Shown here: one piece after another, positions 16,649 to 24,332 of the stretch
Position numbering within the stretch: position 1 is the stretch's first letter
Layout of the letters: the number at the start of each line of letters is the position of its first letter
Origin: Peptococcaceae bacterium
GTDB lineage: Bacteria > Bacillota > Desulfitobacteriia > Desulfitobacteriales > Syntrophobotulaceae
Direction: 5' to 3'
Assembly (NCBI GenBank): GCA_009782825.1
Contig: WRII01000026.1
Location: 1-37,916 of the forward strand
DNA: 37,916 bases
Position numbers and translations under genes: made by a program
The notes under the pieces: model-generated
The model's database searches: none
Seen by the model: only the letters and a program-made list of their open reading frames with translations
What the model was told of the DNA's origin: nothing

Positions 16649-17224
16649 TTAATCTTTTTCTATTATGAATTTCTCGTATTCTTCATAAAGCTCCTTGATC
16701 TCCGCAGAAGAAAGTTGTGTCAGGCTTGTATAAGGATAATCGGGATGAGCTTCCTTATATTCTCCACTCATAAAGTCCATCAGACATGCACTAATTTCCT
16801 CTATAAAGCCATAACGACCAAAATAATCTAACGCAAAACGGGCATTCTCACTAACATCTGGCGCATTCTTGCCAATGACTAGGAGCTCGAGCGCGCCAAT
16901 TTCCATTTGTTGAGAAGTAACAGCTTTCTCGCTAAGCGCGTTGTAAACTTTCGTATAGTTTCGCAATAGAGATTCTCTAATATATACATCACGAATGACA
17001 ACGGTGGTATTGTTCACTTCCCAGAGTTCCCGGTCATTATCCATCTTAAACGCACGAGAAATTTGAGTCAGACGTCTTTTTTCTTCTTCGATTATAACTG
17101 ATTTTTTTTCCTTAATTCTGTCTATTTCCTTAGGGAAAATGCCTGCAAAAACATAAACAATCATGATAATTGTAACGCTGTATATAATGATCCATTTACC
17201 GATATTAAAATTCCTGTCACCCAT
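16649..17224 (-). CDS. Membrane-anchored protein sharing a C-terminal domain with the 598-residue protein
   Basis: A 191-residue protein. One membrane span at about 10-31 is followed by a basic/coiled linker (PKEIDRIKEKK) and a C-terminal domain at about 55-191. That domain aligns by eye over its whole length with residues 466-598 of the protein encoded next door. Matching anchors are AFK, YI-x-E-x-x-L-x-NY, GA-x-E-x-L-x-x-GK-x-A, ENAR-x-A and the tail SL-x-x-LS-x-x-EI-x-ELY. The pair may therefore be membrane-bound and soluble versions of the same interaction or enzymatic domain. No known family is recognised. AAGGAG lies nine bases before the ATG. Base composition is AT-rich like its island neighbours. 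Confidence 0.68.
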   Translation of the reverse strand: MGDRNFNIGKWIIIYSVTIIMIVYVFAGIFPKEIDRIKEKKSVIIEEEKRRLTQISRAFKMDNDRELWEVNNTTVVIRDVYIRESLLRNYTKVYNALSEKAVTSQQMEIGALELLVIGKNAPDVSENARFALDYFGRYGFIEEISACLMDFMSGEYKEAHPDYPYTSLTQLSSAEIKELYEEYEKFIIEKD

Positions 17225-17296
17225 ATTTTTTTCTCCTTTTTAAATTCATCACAAATTATATTTCACTAATATCTTTTCGAGTATCTTTTCGAGCAT

Positions 17297-19093
17297 TTAT
17301 AGATCAGGAAACTCTTTGTAGATTTCGTATAATTCCTGTATTTCAGCATCAGAGAGTTCTTTCAGACTTTTTTGCGGAAAGTCTGGATACTTTTCTTTAA
17401 AATTTTGATTATTCTTATAACCTTCTAGCTCTCCATATAAATCTATATGTTTCTTATGCCAATCCGAATACTCTGACGCCATACGGGCATTCTCGTTAGC
17501 GTCCGCTGCGCTTTTGCCTTTGAGCAATATCTCAGCTGCTCCTCTTTCCGCTTGCTCTAGCGTCAATGTGCTTCCCGTAAGTAGATTATACAATCTCAGA
17601 TAGTTTGCTAGCTTGGCTTCATTGATATATGCACCATTCATGGTAACAATGCCATCATTTATTTCCACGTTGCTAGCAACTTTAAATGCTTGAACAAAAT
17701 CAGCAAGTTCAATATCGCGGATAATTTCGTCCACCTTACTGTTGTGAGTATCGATTTCACGCGCAAGAGCCAATAAATCAACTATCCCAGACGGAAGAGT
17801 AAGCACAGAGCCGGAAACCCCCGTCCCGCTAATCGAATTTGAACCGGCTTCTAGCATAACAAGCTTGAGAGCCGCTACGGCAAGTTCTTGATCTCTATTT
17901 CGACGCAGGGATTCAGTGACATTGATAGCGTTGTCCTTGATGTATGCACTTGGGTCTGCTGCAAAGCCATATAGCTCACCCTTGTAAGGACTTCCAAGCC
18001 AATCATCACGATAGTTCTCCTTCATCTTCTGTCCCAATATATTAAAGTTATAGACTCTTTCTCCTACGCTAAATTGGTAATTATATTTGTATCCTCCTCC
18101 ATCAAGAGCTTCGTATGCCAAGTTCATTTTCCAAATTGGATCTGACCCGTTGAACCTTGTATGGAATGTGATTTCCGAATGATTGGTAATAAGGCCCTGA
18201 AGAATAAGGGCTTTATCCAGTTCTGCGCTTAGTTCTCCCCTCTTTTCACTATCAGCCAAGTTGAAAAGTGTCTTCATATTCTCACCACTCATGTTGGTGG
18301 CAATCGTCTCATCAATATAGCGCTTGGCAACCTCCTCAAACACGGGCCACATCTTCAATGTATGTTTGTCAAAAAATTGCGGGGACAATTCCAGTAACAC
18401 CTTAGGAACCTCCTCCCCTCTCTGCCAGTTATGGCTATACCCATGTTCAATAAGCTTAGAAAAATTGTCCGTATCAATTTGCACAGTTCCGTCATCCTTC
18501 ACAACAGTCATACTCTGCGTGACCTTAACAAGCGCCAGCAGCTCCCATTCAGCTGTTTCTTTCAGGTCTTTTTGAATCAGTGCGTCAATTTCCGGCCAAT
18601 TATAGGTCCTATTACCATTCGCATCAATAATAACGAGTTGCTCAAACAGGCGGTTAGCAGCCATATTGATAAAGGTGCTGTCAATATTTGCAAGTTGGCG
18701 CTGAAGGACGAGAGGGGACACGGTAAGAAGCGTCGGCCCCCCCATGGCGGGCTTAATGACATTCGCCATAGCGCCAAAATCCTTCTTGATGCAGCTCATG
18801 TTGGTCTGCATCTTCCCAAAGAATCCTGCCCAAGTCTGATCATCCCTATTGATGTTGGCAAAAGCGGTATCCACACCTGACACCCCTTGGGCTTTGGTGT
18901 ATTGAATTAGATCCAGCGCTTCAAAATAGGGTCCTATATACACATAAATCTCAGGGAAAACATCGTTGTATTGTCTGGCCAACATATCCCAGCGCTCCCT
19001 GACATCTCTATTTCCAGCGTCACCCTTCTGGATTGTTTCAATGACTGTGGTTTTAGCGGCGTCTGAAAAGTCACGTGTCACTTTGTCCGCCAT
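17297..19093 (-). CDS. 598-residue island protein, candidate secreted or surface partner
   Basis: The largest protein of the island. It has no signal peptide and no membrane span. The N-terminal 150 residues look helical (RERWDMLARQYND, ALDLIQYTKAQ). A middle part (about 150-420) is of mixed character, including NWPEIDALIQKD and a strand-rich WKMNLAYEALDGGGYKYNYQ stretch. The C-terminal domain at about 466-598 is shared with the 191-residue membrane protein. Size, absence of a signal peptide and neighbouring small helical genes would fit a type VII substrate, but I see no LXG signature and no recognisable toxin motif. A GGAGGG ribosome site lies seven bases before the ATG. It is second in the island operon. 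Function unknown. Confidence 0.68.
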   Translation of the reverse strand: MADKVTRDFSDAAKTTVIETIQKGDAGNRDVRERWDMLARQYNDVFPEIYVYIGPYFEALDLIQYTKAQGVSGVDTAFANINRDDQTWAGFFGKMQTNMSCIKKDFGAMANVIKPAMGGPTLLTVSPLVLQRQLANIDSTFINMAANRLFEQLVIIDANGNRTYNWPEIDALIQKDLKETAEWELLALVKVTQSMTVVKDDGTVQIDTDNFSKLIEHGYSHNWQRGEEVPKVLLELSPQFFDKHTLKMWPVFEEVAKRYIDETIATNMSGENMKTLFNLADSEKRGELSAELDKALILQGLITNHSEITFHTRFNGSDPIWKMNLAYEALDGGGYKYNYQFSVGERVYNFNILGQKMKENYRDDWLGSPYKGELYGFAADPSAYIKDNAINVTESLRRNRDQELAVAALKLVMLEAGSNSISGTGVSGSVLTLPSGIVDLLALAREIDTHNSKVDEIIRDIELADFVQAFKVASNVEINDGIVTMNGAYINEAKLANYLRLYNLLTGSTLTLEQAERGAAEILLKGKSAADANENARMASEYSDWHKKHIDLYGELEGYKNNQNFKEKYPDFPQKSLKELSDAEIQELYEIYKEFPDL

Positions 19094-19180
19094 AAATTAT
19101 CCCTCCATTTTATTCATGTGCATTTTATACAATATCTACCCTCTGAAATAGAAACTGCGTGCCTATTGTACCAATTAAGC

Positions 19181-19594
19181 TTATATGCTACGCCGCAACT
19201 GGCTGAGAGTATCATTAACAGAACTCAATGCTGCCTCCAGAGCTGCAATCTCTTCTTGCACCTCTTTGATTCTTGCCCATATCCTTTGAACCAAGTTCTC
19301 ATAGCCGTCAGCTGCGATGGTACCCGCCTTCGGCAACATCTCAGAAGAAGCATACTCTGCATAGCCAACCGCAACTTGAACAGGATTTTCCTGTAGGGGA
19401 TTCAGCTCTTCAGTAATCCCAAGCTCATAACGCCAATAATCTCCAAAGTTTTCGTTTTCTCTGGCGCAGGCCAGCAAGAGAGCGTACAGCACCTCAAGCT
19501 TTTCATTCAGAGAGGAAATGTTCGATATTATGTCTTGAGCTTTGGTTTCATTTGCTTGTATATCTCTGAGAATTTGATCTCTGTCTGAGGCCAT
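19181..19594 (-). CDS. Coiled-coil protein at the head of the accessory island
   Basis: A 137-residue protein made of two long helices around a short middle region: an N-terminal coiled coil (about 1-45, LRDIQANETKAQDIISNISS) and a C-terminal one (about 103-135, RIKEVQEEIAALEAALSS). Its size, helix arrangement and place directly before a large soluble protein recall the DUF5082/YwqH-type partners that precede type VII LXG toxins. The resemblance is architectural, not a motif match. The ribosome site is a GGGAAGGGAAG stretch upstream of ATG. It is first in the operon, behind a good promoter at 19742-19770. Confidence 0.6.
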   Translation of the reverse strand: MASDRDQILRDIQANETKAQDIISNISSLNEKLEVLYALLLACARENENFGDYWRYELGITEELNPLQENPVQVAVGYAEYASSEMLPKAGTIAADGYENLVQRIWARIKEVQEEIAALEAALSSVNDTLSQLRRSI

Positions 19595-19914
19595 GTCAGT
19601 CTTCCCTTCCCTGCTTCATAATGATTGACAAATTGATATATAGATCAATAAATATCTGCTTCTTATGACGGGTCTCCTGATATTTAAGCCCTTTTGTGAA
19701 TTATTATACTATATGTATATTATACCAACATCCTCGTTAATATTATGATTCGATTGGACGAATTGGTCAAGTAGTTTTCTATTATTTTATTATATTTTTT
19801 ATTTCTATACTTTCCTTTCCATGAATGAGTAGCTTTTAATCTCATCCAAACTCATACCACCAATTGACTGACGGTTTGCTGTTCATTTTGCTAGGGCGTG
19901 TCTGAAGACCCGCC
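19595..19914. other. Gene-free AT-rich interval before the island
   Basis: This 320-base stretch holds no credible reading frame. It contains the island promoter (19742-19770), a second TATAAT-rich segment nearer the gene, and at its left edge with rsmB a GGGCGTGTCTGAA repeat inside a hairpin. The AT-richness contrasts with the GC-rich rsmB next to it. Confidence 0.7.
19742..19770 (-). promoter_or_regulatory. Promoter of the accessory island operon
   Basis: On the minus strand TTGACC (19770-19765) is followed after exactly 17 bases by CATAAT (19747-19742), about 150 bases before the 137-residue gene. A further TGGTATAAT lies closer to the gene and could be an alternative. Confidence 0.6.
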
Positions 19915-19917
19915 CTA
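19892..19917 (+). repeat. Hairpin with GGGCGTGTCTGAA repeat at the end of rsmB
   Basis: TAGGGCG (19892-19898) and CGCCCTA (19911-19917) form a seven-base stem. The 13-mer at 19894-19906 recurs at 24289-24301 downstream of priA. The rsmB TAG stop lies in the right arm. It could also act as a terminator, but no U-tract follows. Confidence 0.65.
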
Positions 19918-21294
19918 AGGCTCCCGGCGCATCCGGCTGATAAAAAACCCATCCATGCCATGAACATGGGGCAAAATCTGCCACATCCCCTTTTTCCATT
20001 GCTTCCAATCCTCCGGACCTGTCATCTCCCGTCCAAAGGCCAGATCCTCACTGATATCATCCGGCACAAAATCAGGCCGGTTCCCCCGAAAGGCCTTAAC
20101 CACCTCAAAATTCTCCTCCGGCTCCACACTGCACGTGGTATACATCAGAACCCCACCCGGCTTAACAAAATCCGCCGCCCGGGACAGAATCGCCAACTGC
20201 AAAGGCGGCCGATCCGCCACACCCTCCGGACTTATCCGCCAGCGCAAATCAGCCCGGCGGCGCAGCACGCCCAAGCCCGAACAGGGCACATCCACCATCA
20301 CACGATCAAACAAACCCGGCAAACCAAAAAGCACACACCCATTCCCCAGCCTCGTCTCCACACTAGAAATCCCCAGCCGCTGGCACATCTGCCGAACCAA
20401 CTCCAGTTTTTTCGTCGAAGCATCCACAGCCACAATCTCCCCACAGTCGCCCATCCTTTGAGCGATGGAACCCGTCTTCCCTCCCGGAGCGCTGCAGACA
20501 TCCAGAACCCTTTCTCCCGGTTCCGCCCCCGTCAACCACCCCGCCAACTGAGAGCTCTCATCCTGAACCACAAAATATCCCTGTTCATAGGACGGCAGCC
20601 TCTCCACCGGCCCCGCCAGATCCTCAATACAAAGCCCATCCGGCGCCCACCGGGACAGAGTCACCCCCCGGCACCCTTCCTCTTCCAGCCGAACCCGCAG
20701 ATCTTCCCGGTTCCCCTTCAGGGTGTTCGCCCGCACACACAGAGCCGCTTCGCTATTGTTAGCTCCACACAGCTCCTCTGTCCGCACCGCGCCCCACCGG
20801 TCAATCCATCTTTTCACCAGCCATTGGGGATGAGAATAGCGCGTGGAGAGAGCATAAACAGCATCCTTTTTTTCATCCGGCCACTCAAAATCCCACATTG
20901 TTTGAGCCACCCGCCGCAGCACAGCATTGGTCAGCCCCGTATATCGTTCAGAGCTATTCCCCACAACCCGGACCAGCTTCACGCTCTCATCCACCACAGC
21001 CGATACAGGCAAGCGATCCATCCACAAAATCTGAAAAGCCCCCATACGCAGAATCTGACGCACCTCAACAGGCAAGACTCCCACAGGTTTGCGCAAGTGG
21101 CGGCGCAGTGCATAATCCAAAGTCAAACGATGTTTAAGCACCCCATTCACCAAAGCTGTACACAATTGACGGTCACGGCCCTTTGTCAGTACAGGCAGAT
21201 CTTGCCGCAGAAGAATATTCGCAAAAGCCTTATCCCGTTCAATTCTTGTCAAAAGACGCGCCGCCAGAGACCGTGCGTTTACCTCATCAGCCAT
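19915..21294 (-). CDS. rsmB: 16S rRNA (cytosine967-C5)-methyltransferase
   Basis: Methylates C967 of 16S rRNA using SAM. The 459-residue protein has an N-terminal NusB-like RNA-binding domain (about 1-140, 'DRQLCTALVNGVLKHRLTLDYALRR') and a C-terminal NOL1/NOP2/Sun methyltransferase domain. Motifs seen are VQDESSQLAGWL, DVCSAPGGKTG (SAM site), VDVPCSGLGVLRR (PC active-site motif) and MYTTCSVEPEEN with the catalytic TC. The start at 21294 follows AGAAGGTGAG and is two bases after the protease gene stop; the frame is open 84 codons upstream through that gene, which is a shadow extension. The stop lies in a repeat hairpin. Firm identification. Confidence 0.95.
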   Translation of the reverse strand: MADEVNARSLAARLLTRIERDKAFANILLRQDLPVLTKGRDRQLCTALVNGVLKHRLTLDYALRRHLRKPVGVLPVEVRQILRMGAFQILWMDRLPVSAVVDESVKLVRVVGNSSERYTGLTNAVLRRVAQTMWDFEWPDEKKDAVYALSTRYSHPQWLVKRWIDRWGAVRTEELCGANNSEAALCVRANTLKGNREDLRVRLEEEGCRGVTLSRWAPDGLCIEDLAGPVERLPSYEQGYFVVQDESSQLAGWLTGAEPGERVLDVCSAPGGKTGSIAQRMGDCGEIVAVDASTKKLELVRQMCQRLGISSVETRLGNGCVLFGLPGLFDRVMVDVPCSGLGVLRRRADLRWRISPEGVADRPPLQLAILSRAADFVKPGGVLMYTTCSVEPEENFEVVKAFRGNRPDFVPDDISEDLAFGREMTGPEDWKQWKKGMWQILPHVHGMDGFFISRMRREP

Positions 21295-21296
21295 AC

Positions 21297-22004
21297 TCAC
21301 CTTCTCTGCGACATAAGGATAAACCTTACCAATTGCAGGATTGCCATTAACGCCGCCGCCACATAGGTCAGCGCCGCCGCACTCAGCATTTTCCTGGCCT
21401 GCTTGACCTCTTGAGCCCCCACCAGCACCCCATCCCTCTCCAAAAAAGACAAAGCTTTGCTGCTGGCATTGAACTCCACCGGCAGCGTAATCACTTGGAA
21501 AAGAACCGCAAAAGCAAACAAATAGATCCCGATCATGATCAGCCAAGAAGACACACTTGTCCCCGCCAAGGCCTCCGCCCCCGCGCCCATAATCACTCCA
21601 ATAAAAAACAGAATCGGCCCCGCCCCACTGCCAAAACTCGCCACCGGCGCAAAAGCGGAACGCATCTTGAGCGGAACATATCCATCCGCATGTTGAACCG
21701 CGTGGCCCGTTTCATGAGCCGCCACCGCCACCGCAGCAATAGTCGGCTCCCCGTAGATTCCCGGACTCAGACGAACCGTATGGCTGCGCGGATCATAATG
21801 GTCAGACAACACACCCTGTGTCTTCTCCACACGCACAGTATACAGCCCATTCTGATCCAGAATCTTGCGAGCCACCTGGGCTCCTGTTAATCCGCAGGCT
21901 GCCCCAACTTTGGAGAACCTGTTATAAGACCCTCTGACCTTCGCCTGAGCATAAAGAGCCAAAATGAAAGCCAGGATCAGCAAGATATACGTCCAATTAT
22001 ACAT
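21297..22004 (-). CDS. yugP: YugP-type zinc metallopeptidase (membrane)
   Basis: A 235-residue membrane protein of the Zn_peptidase_2 (DUF) family. An N-terminal hydrophobic segment is followed by the zinc motif HETGHAVQH within 'VAAHETGHAVQHADGYVPLKMR', then three further membrane-spanning stretches. The physiological substrate of the family is unknown. It is often encoded between fmt and rsmB in Clostridia, as here, and is translationally coupled to rsmB by a two-base gap. Length is normal. The family call is firm, the role is not. Confidence 0.92.
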   Translation of the reverse strand: MYNWTYILLILAFILALYAQAKVRGSYNRFSKVGAACGLTGAQVARKILDQNGLYTVRVEKTQGVLSDHYDPRSHTVRLSPGIYGEPTIAAVAVAAHETGHAVQHADGYVPLKMRSAFAPVASFGSGAGPILFFIGVIMGAGAEALAGTSVSSWLIMIGIYLFAFAVLFQVITLPVEFNASSKALSFLERDGVLVGAQEVKQARKMLSAAALTYVAAALMAILQLVRFILMSQRR

Positions 22005-22022
22005 ACCCTATTCTCCCCTTTC

Positions 22023-23039
22023 TCATGTAAAGCATTCCCCCGTTTCCATAGCCCTCCCATTATAAAAATCTCTCCCTGACATGCGTTTTTTACCCGCAGG
22101 TTGTACTTCCAAAATTTCCAAGACACCCTCGCCAACAGCCTCATTTTCGACACACCCTGCATCCGCCTTCTCTTCCTGCCCCGTCCGGCACAACAGCCCC
22201 CGGGCCGAAATCCCCACCAGGCGCCCACAACACCCCTGCGCATCTCCCGATTCCGAATTTTCCAATACCACATCATTGACCTGAGCATATTCCGGTCTCA
22301 CAAGACGGCTCCGCCAAATTTTAACCTTCTCCCCTCGAAACCACGTATACGCCCCCGGCCAAGGATTCAGTCCCCGGATTTGATTATGAATCACAGAAGC
22401 CGGCCGCGTCCATTGGATTTTTTCATCATCAGCTCCCAGCTTAGCCGCATAAGTTCCTTCCGGCGGCTGAGGTTTTGCCGCACCCACACCCCGCTCCAGA
22501 TCCCTCAGCGTCTCCAGCAGCAACCGGGCCCCTGCCGCCGCCAACTCATCATGAATCTCCCCCATGGTCGCCTCCGGGCCAATACATACCCGCTCCACAG
22601 CCAGCACATCCCCCGTATCCAAACCCTTATCCATGCGCATAATCGTCACCCCCGTCTCCCTGTCCCCATTCATCACAGCGCGGTGGATAGGCGCCGCCCC
22701 CCGATAAGCAGGCAGCAGAGACGCATGAACATTGACACACCCATAACGAGGCGCCGCTAAAATCCCTTCCGGCAGAATCTGCCCATAGGCCGCAACCACA
22801 ATACAGTCAGGCGCCAACTCCGTTAAAAACCCCTCCGCCCCCTTCAGCGTCTCCGGCTGAAAGACCGGCAGACCCAAAGCCAGAGAGCGCTCTTTCACAG
22901 AACACGCCCTTTCCTTTTTGCCCCGGCCCGCCACCCGGTCAGGCTGGCACAACACCCCAATCACCTCATGTTCAGAACCCACCAGCGTCACCAGTGCCGG
23001 CACAGCAAAATCAGGCGTTCCCATAAAAACAATACGCAT
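22023..23039 (-). CDS. fmt: Methionyl-tRNA formyltransferase
   Basis: Formylates initiator methionyl-tRNA using 10-formyl-tetrahydrofolate. The 338-residue protein begins MRIVFMGTPDFAVPAL. It carries the catalytic HASLLPAYRGAAPI region and GVTIMRMDKGLDTGDVL. The C-terminal tRNA-binding domain (IRGLNPWPGAYTWF onward) is present. The start at 23039 follows GAGGGG by nine bases; a GTG two codons upstream is possible. It is about 20 residues longer than usual because of an insertion near 'SGDAQGCCGRLVG' and 'CRTGQEEKADAGCVENEAVG' in the C-terminal domain. It follows def, the usual arrangement. Firm identification. Confidence 0.96.
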   Translation of the reverse strand: MRIVFMGTPDFAVPALVTLVGSEHEVIGVLCQPDRVAGRGKKERACSVKERSLALGLPVFQPETLKGAEGFLTELAPDCIVVAAYGQILPEGILAAPRYGCVNVHASLLPAYRGAAPIHRAVMNGDRETGVTIMRMDKGLDTGDVLAVERVCIGPEATMGEIHDELAAAGARLLLETLRDLERGVGAAKPQPPEGTYAAKLGADDEKIQWTRPASVIHNQIRGLNPWPGAYTWFRGEKVKIWRSRLVRPEYAQVNDVVLENSESGDAQGCCGRLVGISARGLLCRTGQEEKADAGCVENEAVGEGVLEILEVQPAGKKRMSGRDFYNGRAMETGECFT

Positions 23040-23062
23040 GAGCACAATCCCCTCTTACCACT

Positions 23063-23521
23063 TTACGTTTCCACCTTCTCCAAACGGCTCGCTTTATCCA
23101 CAAACAAGACCCCATCCAAGTGATCAATCTCATGTTGAAACACGCGGGCCAGCAGCCCCTCCGTCTCATAGACCTGTACCGCTCCTGTACGGTCCAGCGC
23201 CCGCACACGGATATATCTGCCACGCACCACCTCGCCCTGCACGCCCGGCACACTCAAACACCCCTCCACCCCCCGAACCTCACCTTTAACCTCGAGAATT
23301 TCCGGATTAATCAACTCAATAAAATCCTCCCCCACATGAACAATCGCCACACGCTTCAACACTCCGATCTGTGGCGCCGCCAGCCCCACACCCTGAGCTT
23401 CCCTCAGCGTATCCGCCATATTATCTAAAAGCTTTAGAATATTCGGCGTGATTTCCGCCACGCACTTTGCTTTTTCCCGCAAAATATCCTCACCCATATT
23501 GACAATTCTAAAAACAGCCAT
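23063..23521 (-). CDS. def: Peptide deformylase
   Basis: Removes the formyl group from nascent proteins. The 152-residue metalloenzyme has all three family motifs: GVGLAAPQIG, EGCLSVPG (with the metal cysteine) and QHEIDHLDG (with the two metal histidines). AGGAGG lies before the ATG. It is the first gene of the def-fmt-yugP-rsmB operon, with a promoter about 70 bases upstream. Firm identification. Confidence 0.97.
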   Translation of the reverse strand: MAVFRIVNMGEDILREKAKCVAEITPNILKLLDNMADTLREAQGVGLAAPQIGVLKRVAIVHVGEDFIELINPEILEVKGEVRGVEGCLSVPGVQGEVVRGRYIRVRALDRTGAVQVYETEGLLARVFQHEIDHLDGVLFVDKASRLEKVET

Positions 23522-23585
23522 AGCTCCTCCTGCGATAAGTTCTTTTGTGGCAGCTCACTAATTCTACACAAATAAGATACATAAT

Positions 23586-23613
23586 ATTATATCATCATGA
23601 CCTCAATCCGCAA
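23586..23613 (-). promoter_or_regulatory. Promoter of the def-fmt-yugP-rsmB operon
   Basis: On the minus strand TTGCGG (23613-23608) is followed after 16 bases by a perfect TATAAT (23591-23586), giving a leader of roughly 55 bases to def. Confidence 0.6.
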
Positions 23614-23630
23614 AAAAATAAGGACCCTCC

Positions 23631-23652
23631 CCCGCCGGCAGAAACCGGCGGG
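23631..23652 (-). terminator. GC-rich hairpin downstream of the zinc-ribbon gene
   Basis: CCCGCCGG and CCGGCGGG form an eight-base perfect stem around a six-base loop. On the minus strand a TTATTTTTTT tract follows only about 12 bases later, so terminator function for the zinc-ribbon gene is plausible but not ideal. Confidence 0.45.
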
Positions 23653-23771
23653 CAAAAAATCCTCACCTTAAGTATTTGTGAAAAACTTCCCTAGCAAGAC
23701 ATCAGGTCACCCCTTCAGCCGCTAGAACACGTGAGAAACATTGAGAAAACAGACACCAAGAACACCAAACG

Positions 23772-24110
23772 TTAGGATATCGCGGAAATCCTGTCTCCGT
23801 TTATCCTTTGTTCTCTCTCTTTTCGCCTCTTTTCCCTCTGTTCCGAAACCTTTTGCGCTTGCATATAGCTCCTCTGGCGGGCCACCTGAGCCGCGCACTC
23901 ACTGCAGTAACGCTGGTTCCCCGATCTGACAGTGTATTCTATGCCACACACACGACACGTATCAACACTGCCCACCGTCCTTTTCGAGGAATCCTTTTTT
24001 TGTTGCGCGTTCTGCTTCAAAACAATCCTTTTGCAATACCGGCAAAACTCTCTACGAGAATGCCCGGTAATGACCACTCCGCACTCACGGCATCTTCTTG
24101 TTGTTTCCAT
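23772..24110 (-). CDS. Small double zinc-ribbon protein
   Basis: A 112-residue, strongly basic protein. Two treble-clef-like zinc ribbons are visible: CRECG with CRYC about 16 residues later, then CRVCG with CSEC about 16 residues later. A basic, arginine- and glutamine-rich helical tail follows (QAQKVSEQREKRRKEREQR). Such proteins may bind nucleic acid, but no function can be assigned. The start at 24110 is preceded by TGAGG, and an in-frame ATG at 24119 with GAGGGAG is also possible. It lies between priA and def, positions that are adjacent in most relatives, so it is an insertion in the conserved order. It has its own promoter. Confidence 0.75.
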   Translation of the reverse strand: METTRRCRECGVVITGHSRREFCRYCKRIVLKQNAQQKKDSSKRTVGSVDTCRVCGIEYTVRSGNQRYCSECAAQVARQRSYMQAQKVSEQREKRRKEREQRINGDRISAIS

Positions 24111-24173
24111 AAACCTCATTCTCCCTCATTCTTACTTAATATCTCTCTAAAGTTAATATCTTTCGACTTAATA

Positions 24174-24202
24174 ATCATAATACCTGCAAGAATAATTGTC
24201 CA
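24174..24202 (-). promoter_or_regulatory. Putative promoter of the zinc-ribbon gene
   Basis: On the minus strand TGGACA (24202-24197) is followed after 17 bases by TATGAT (24179-24174). The interval 24111-24288 is AT-rich and otherwise empty. Confidence 0.5.
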
Positions 24203-24288
24203 GATTTAATTCTTTTTTAACATATAAAGATATTGACAGTCCATAGCATATTTCCCATGACCATAATTTAATTCCTCAACATGTTCCG

Positions 24289-24301
24289 GGGCGTGTCTGA
24301 A
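24289..24301 (+). repeat. GGGCGTGTCTGAA repeat, second copy
   Basis: Identical 13-mer to 19894-19906, in the same orientation and again just downstream of a minus-strand housekeeping gene (priA). It precedes dispersed repeat copy D by 17 bases. Confidence 0.65.
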
Positions 24302-24316
24302 ACCTAGTGCAGCACT

Positions 24317-24332
24317 CAGGGACTGTAACTAA
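24317..24332 (+). repeat. Dispersed repeat copy D
   Basis: TCAGGGACTGTAACTAA-type copy whose AACTAA end contains the priA TAG stop on the minus strand (24331-24329). Confidence 0.78.

Noticed and set aside
19960-21366. 468-codon plus-strand open frame opposite rsmB
   Set aside because: Low-complexity translation and antisense to all RsmB motifs.
21295-21546. 84-codon N-terminal extension of rsmB
   Set aside because: Overlaps the yugP coding sequence in another frame, Gly/Cys-rich, and a good ribosome site exists at the inner ATG.
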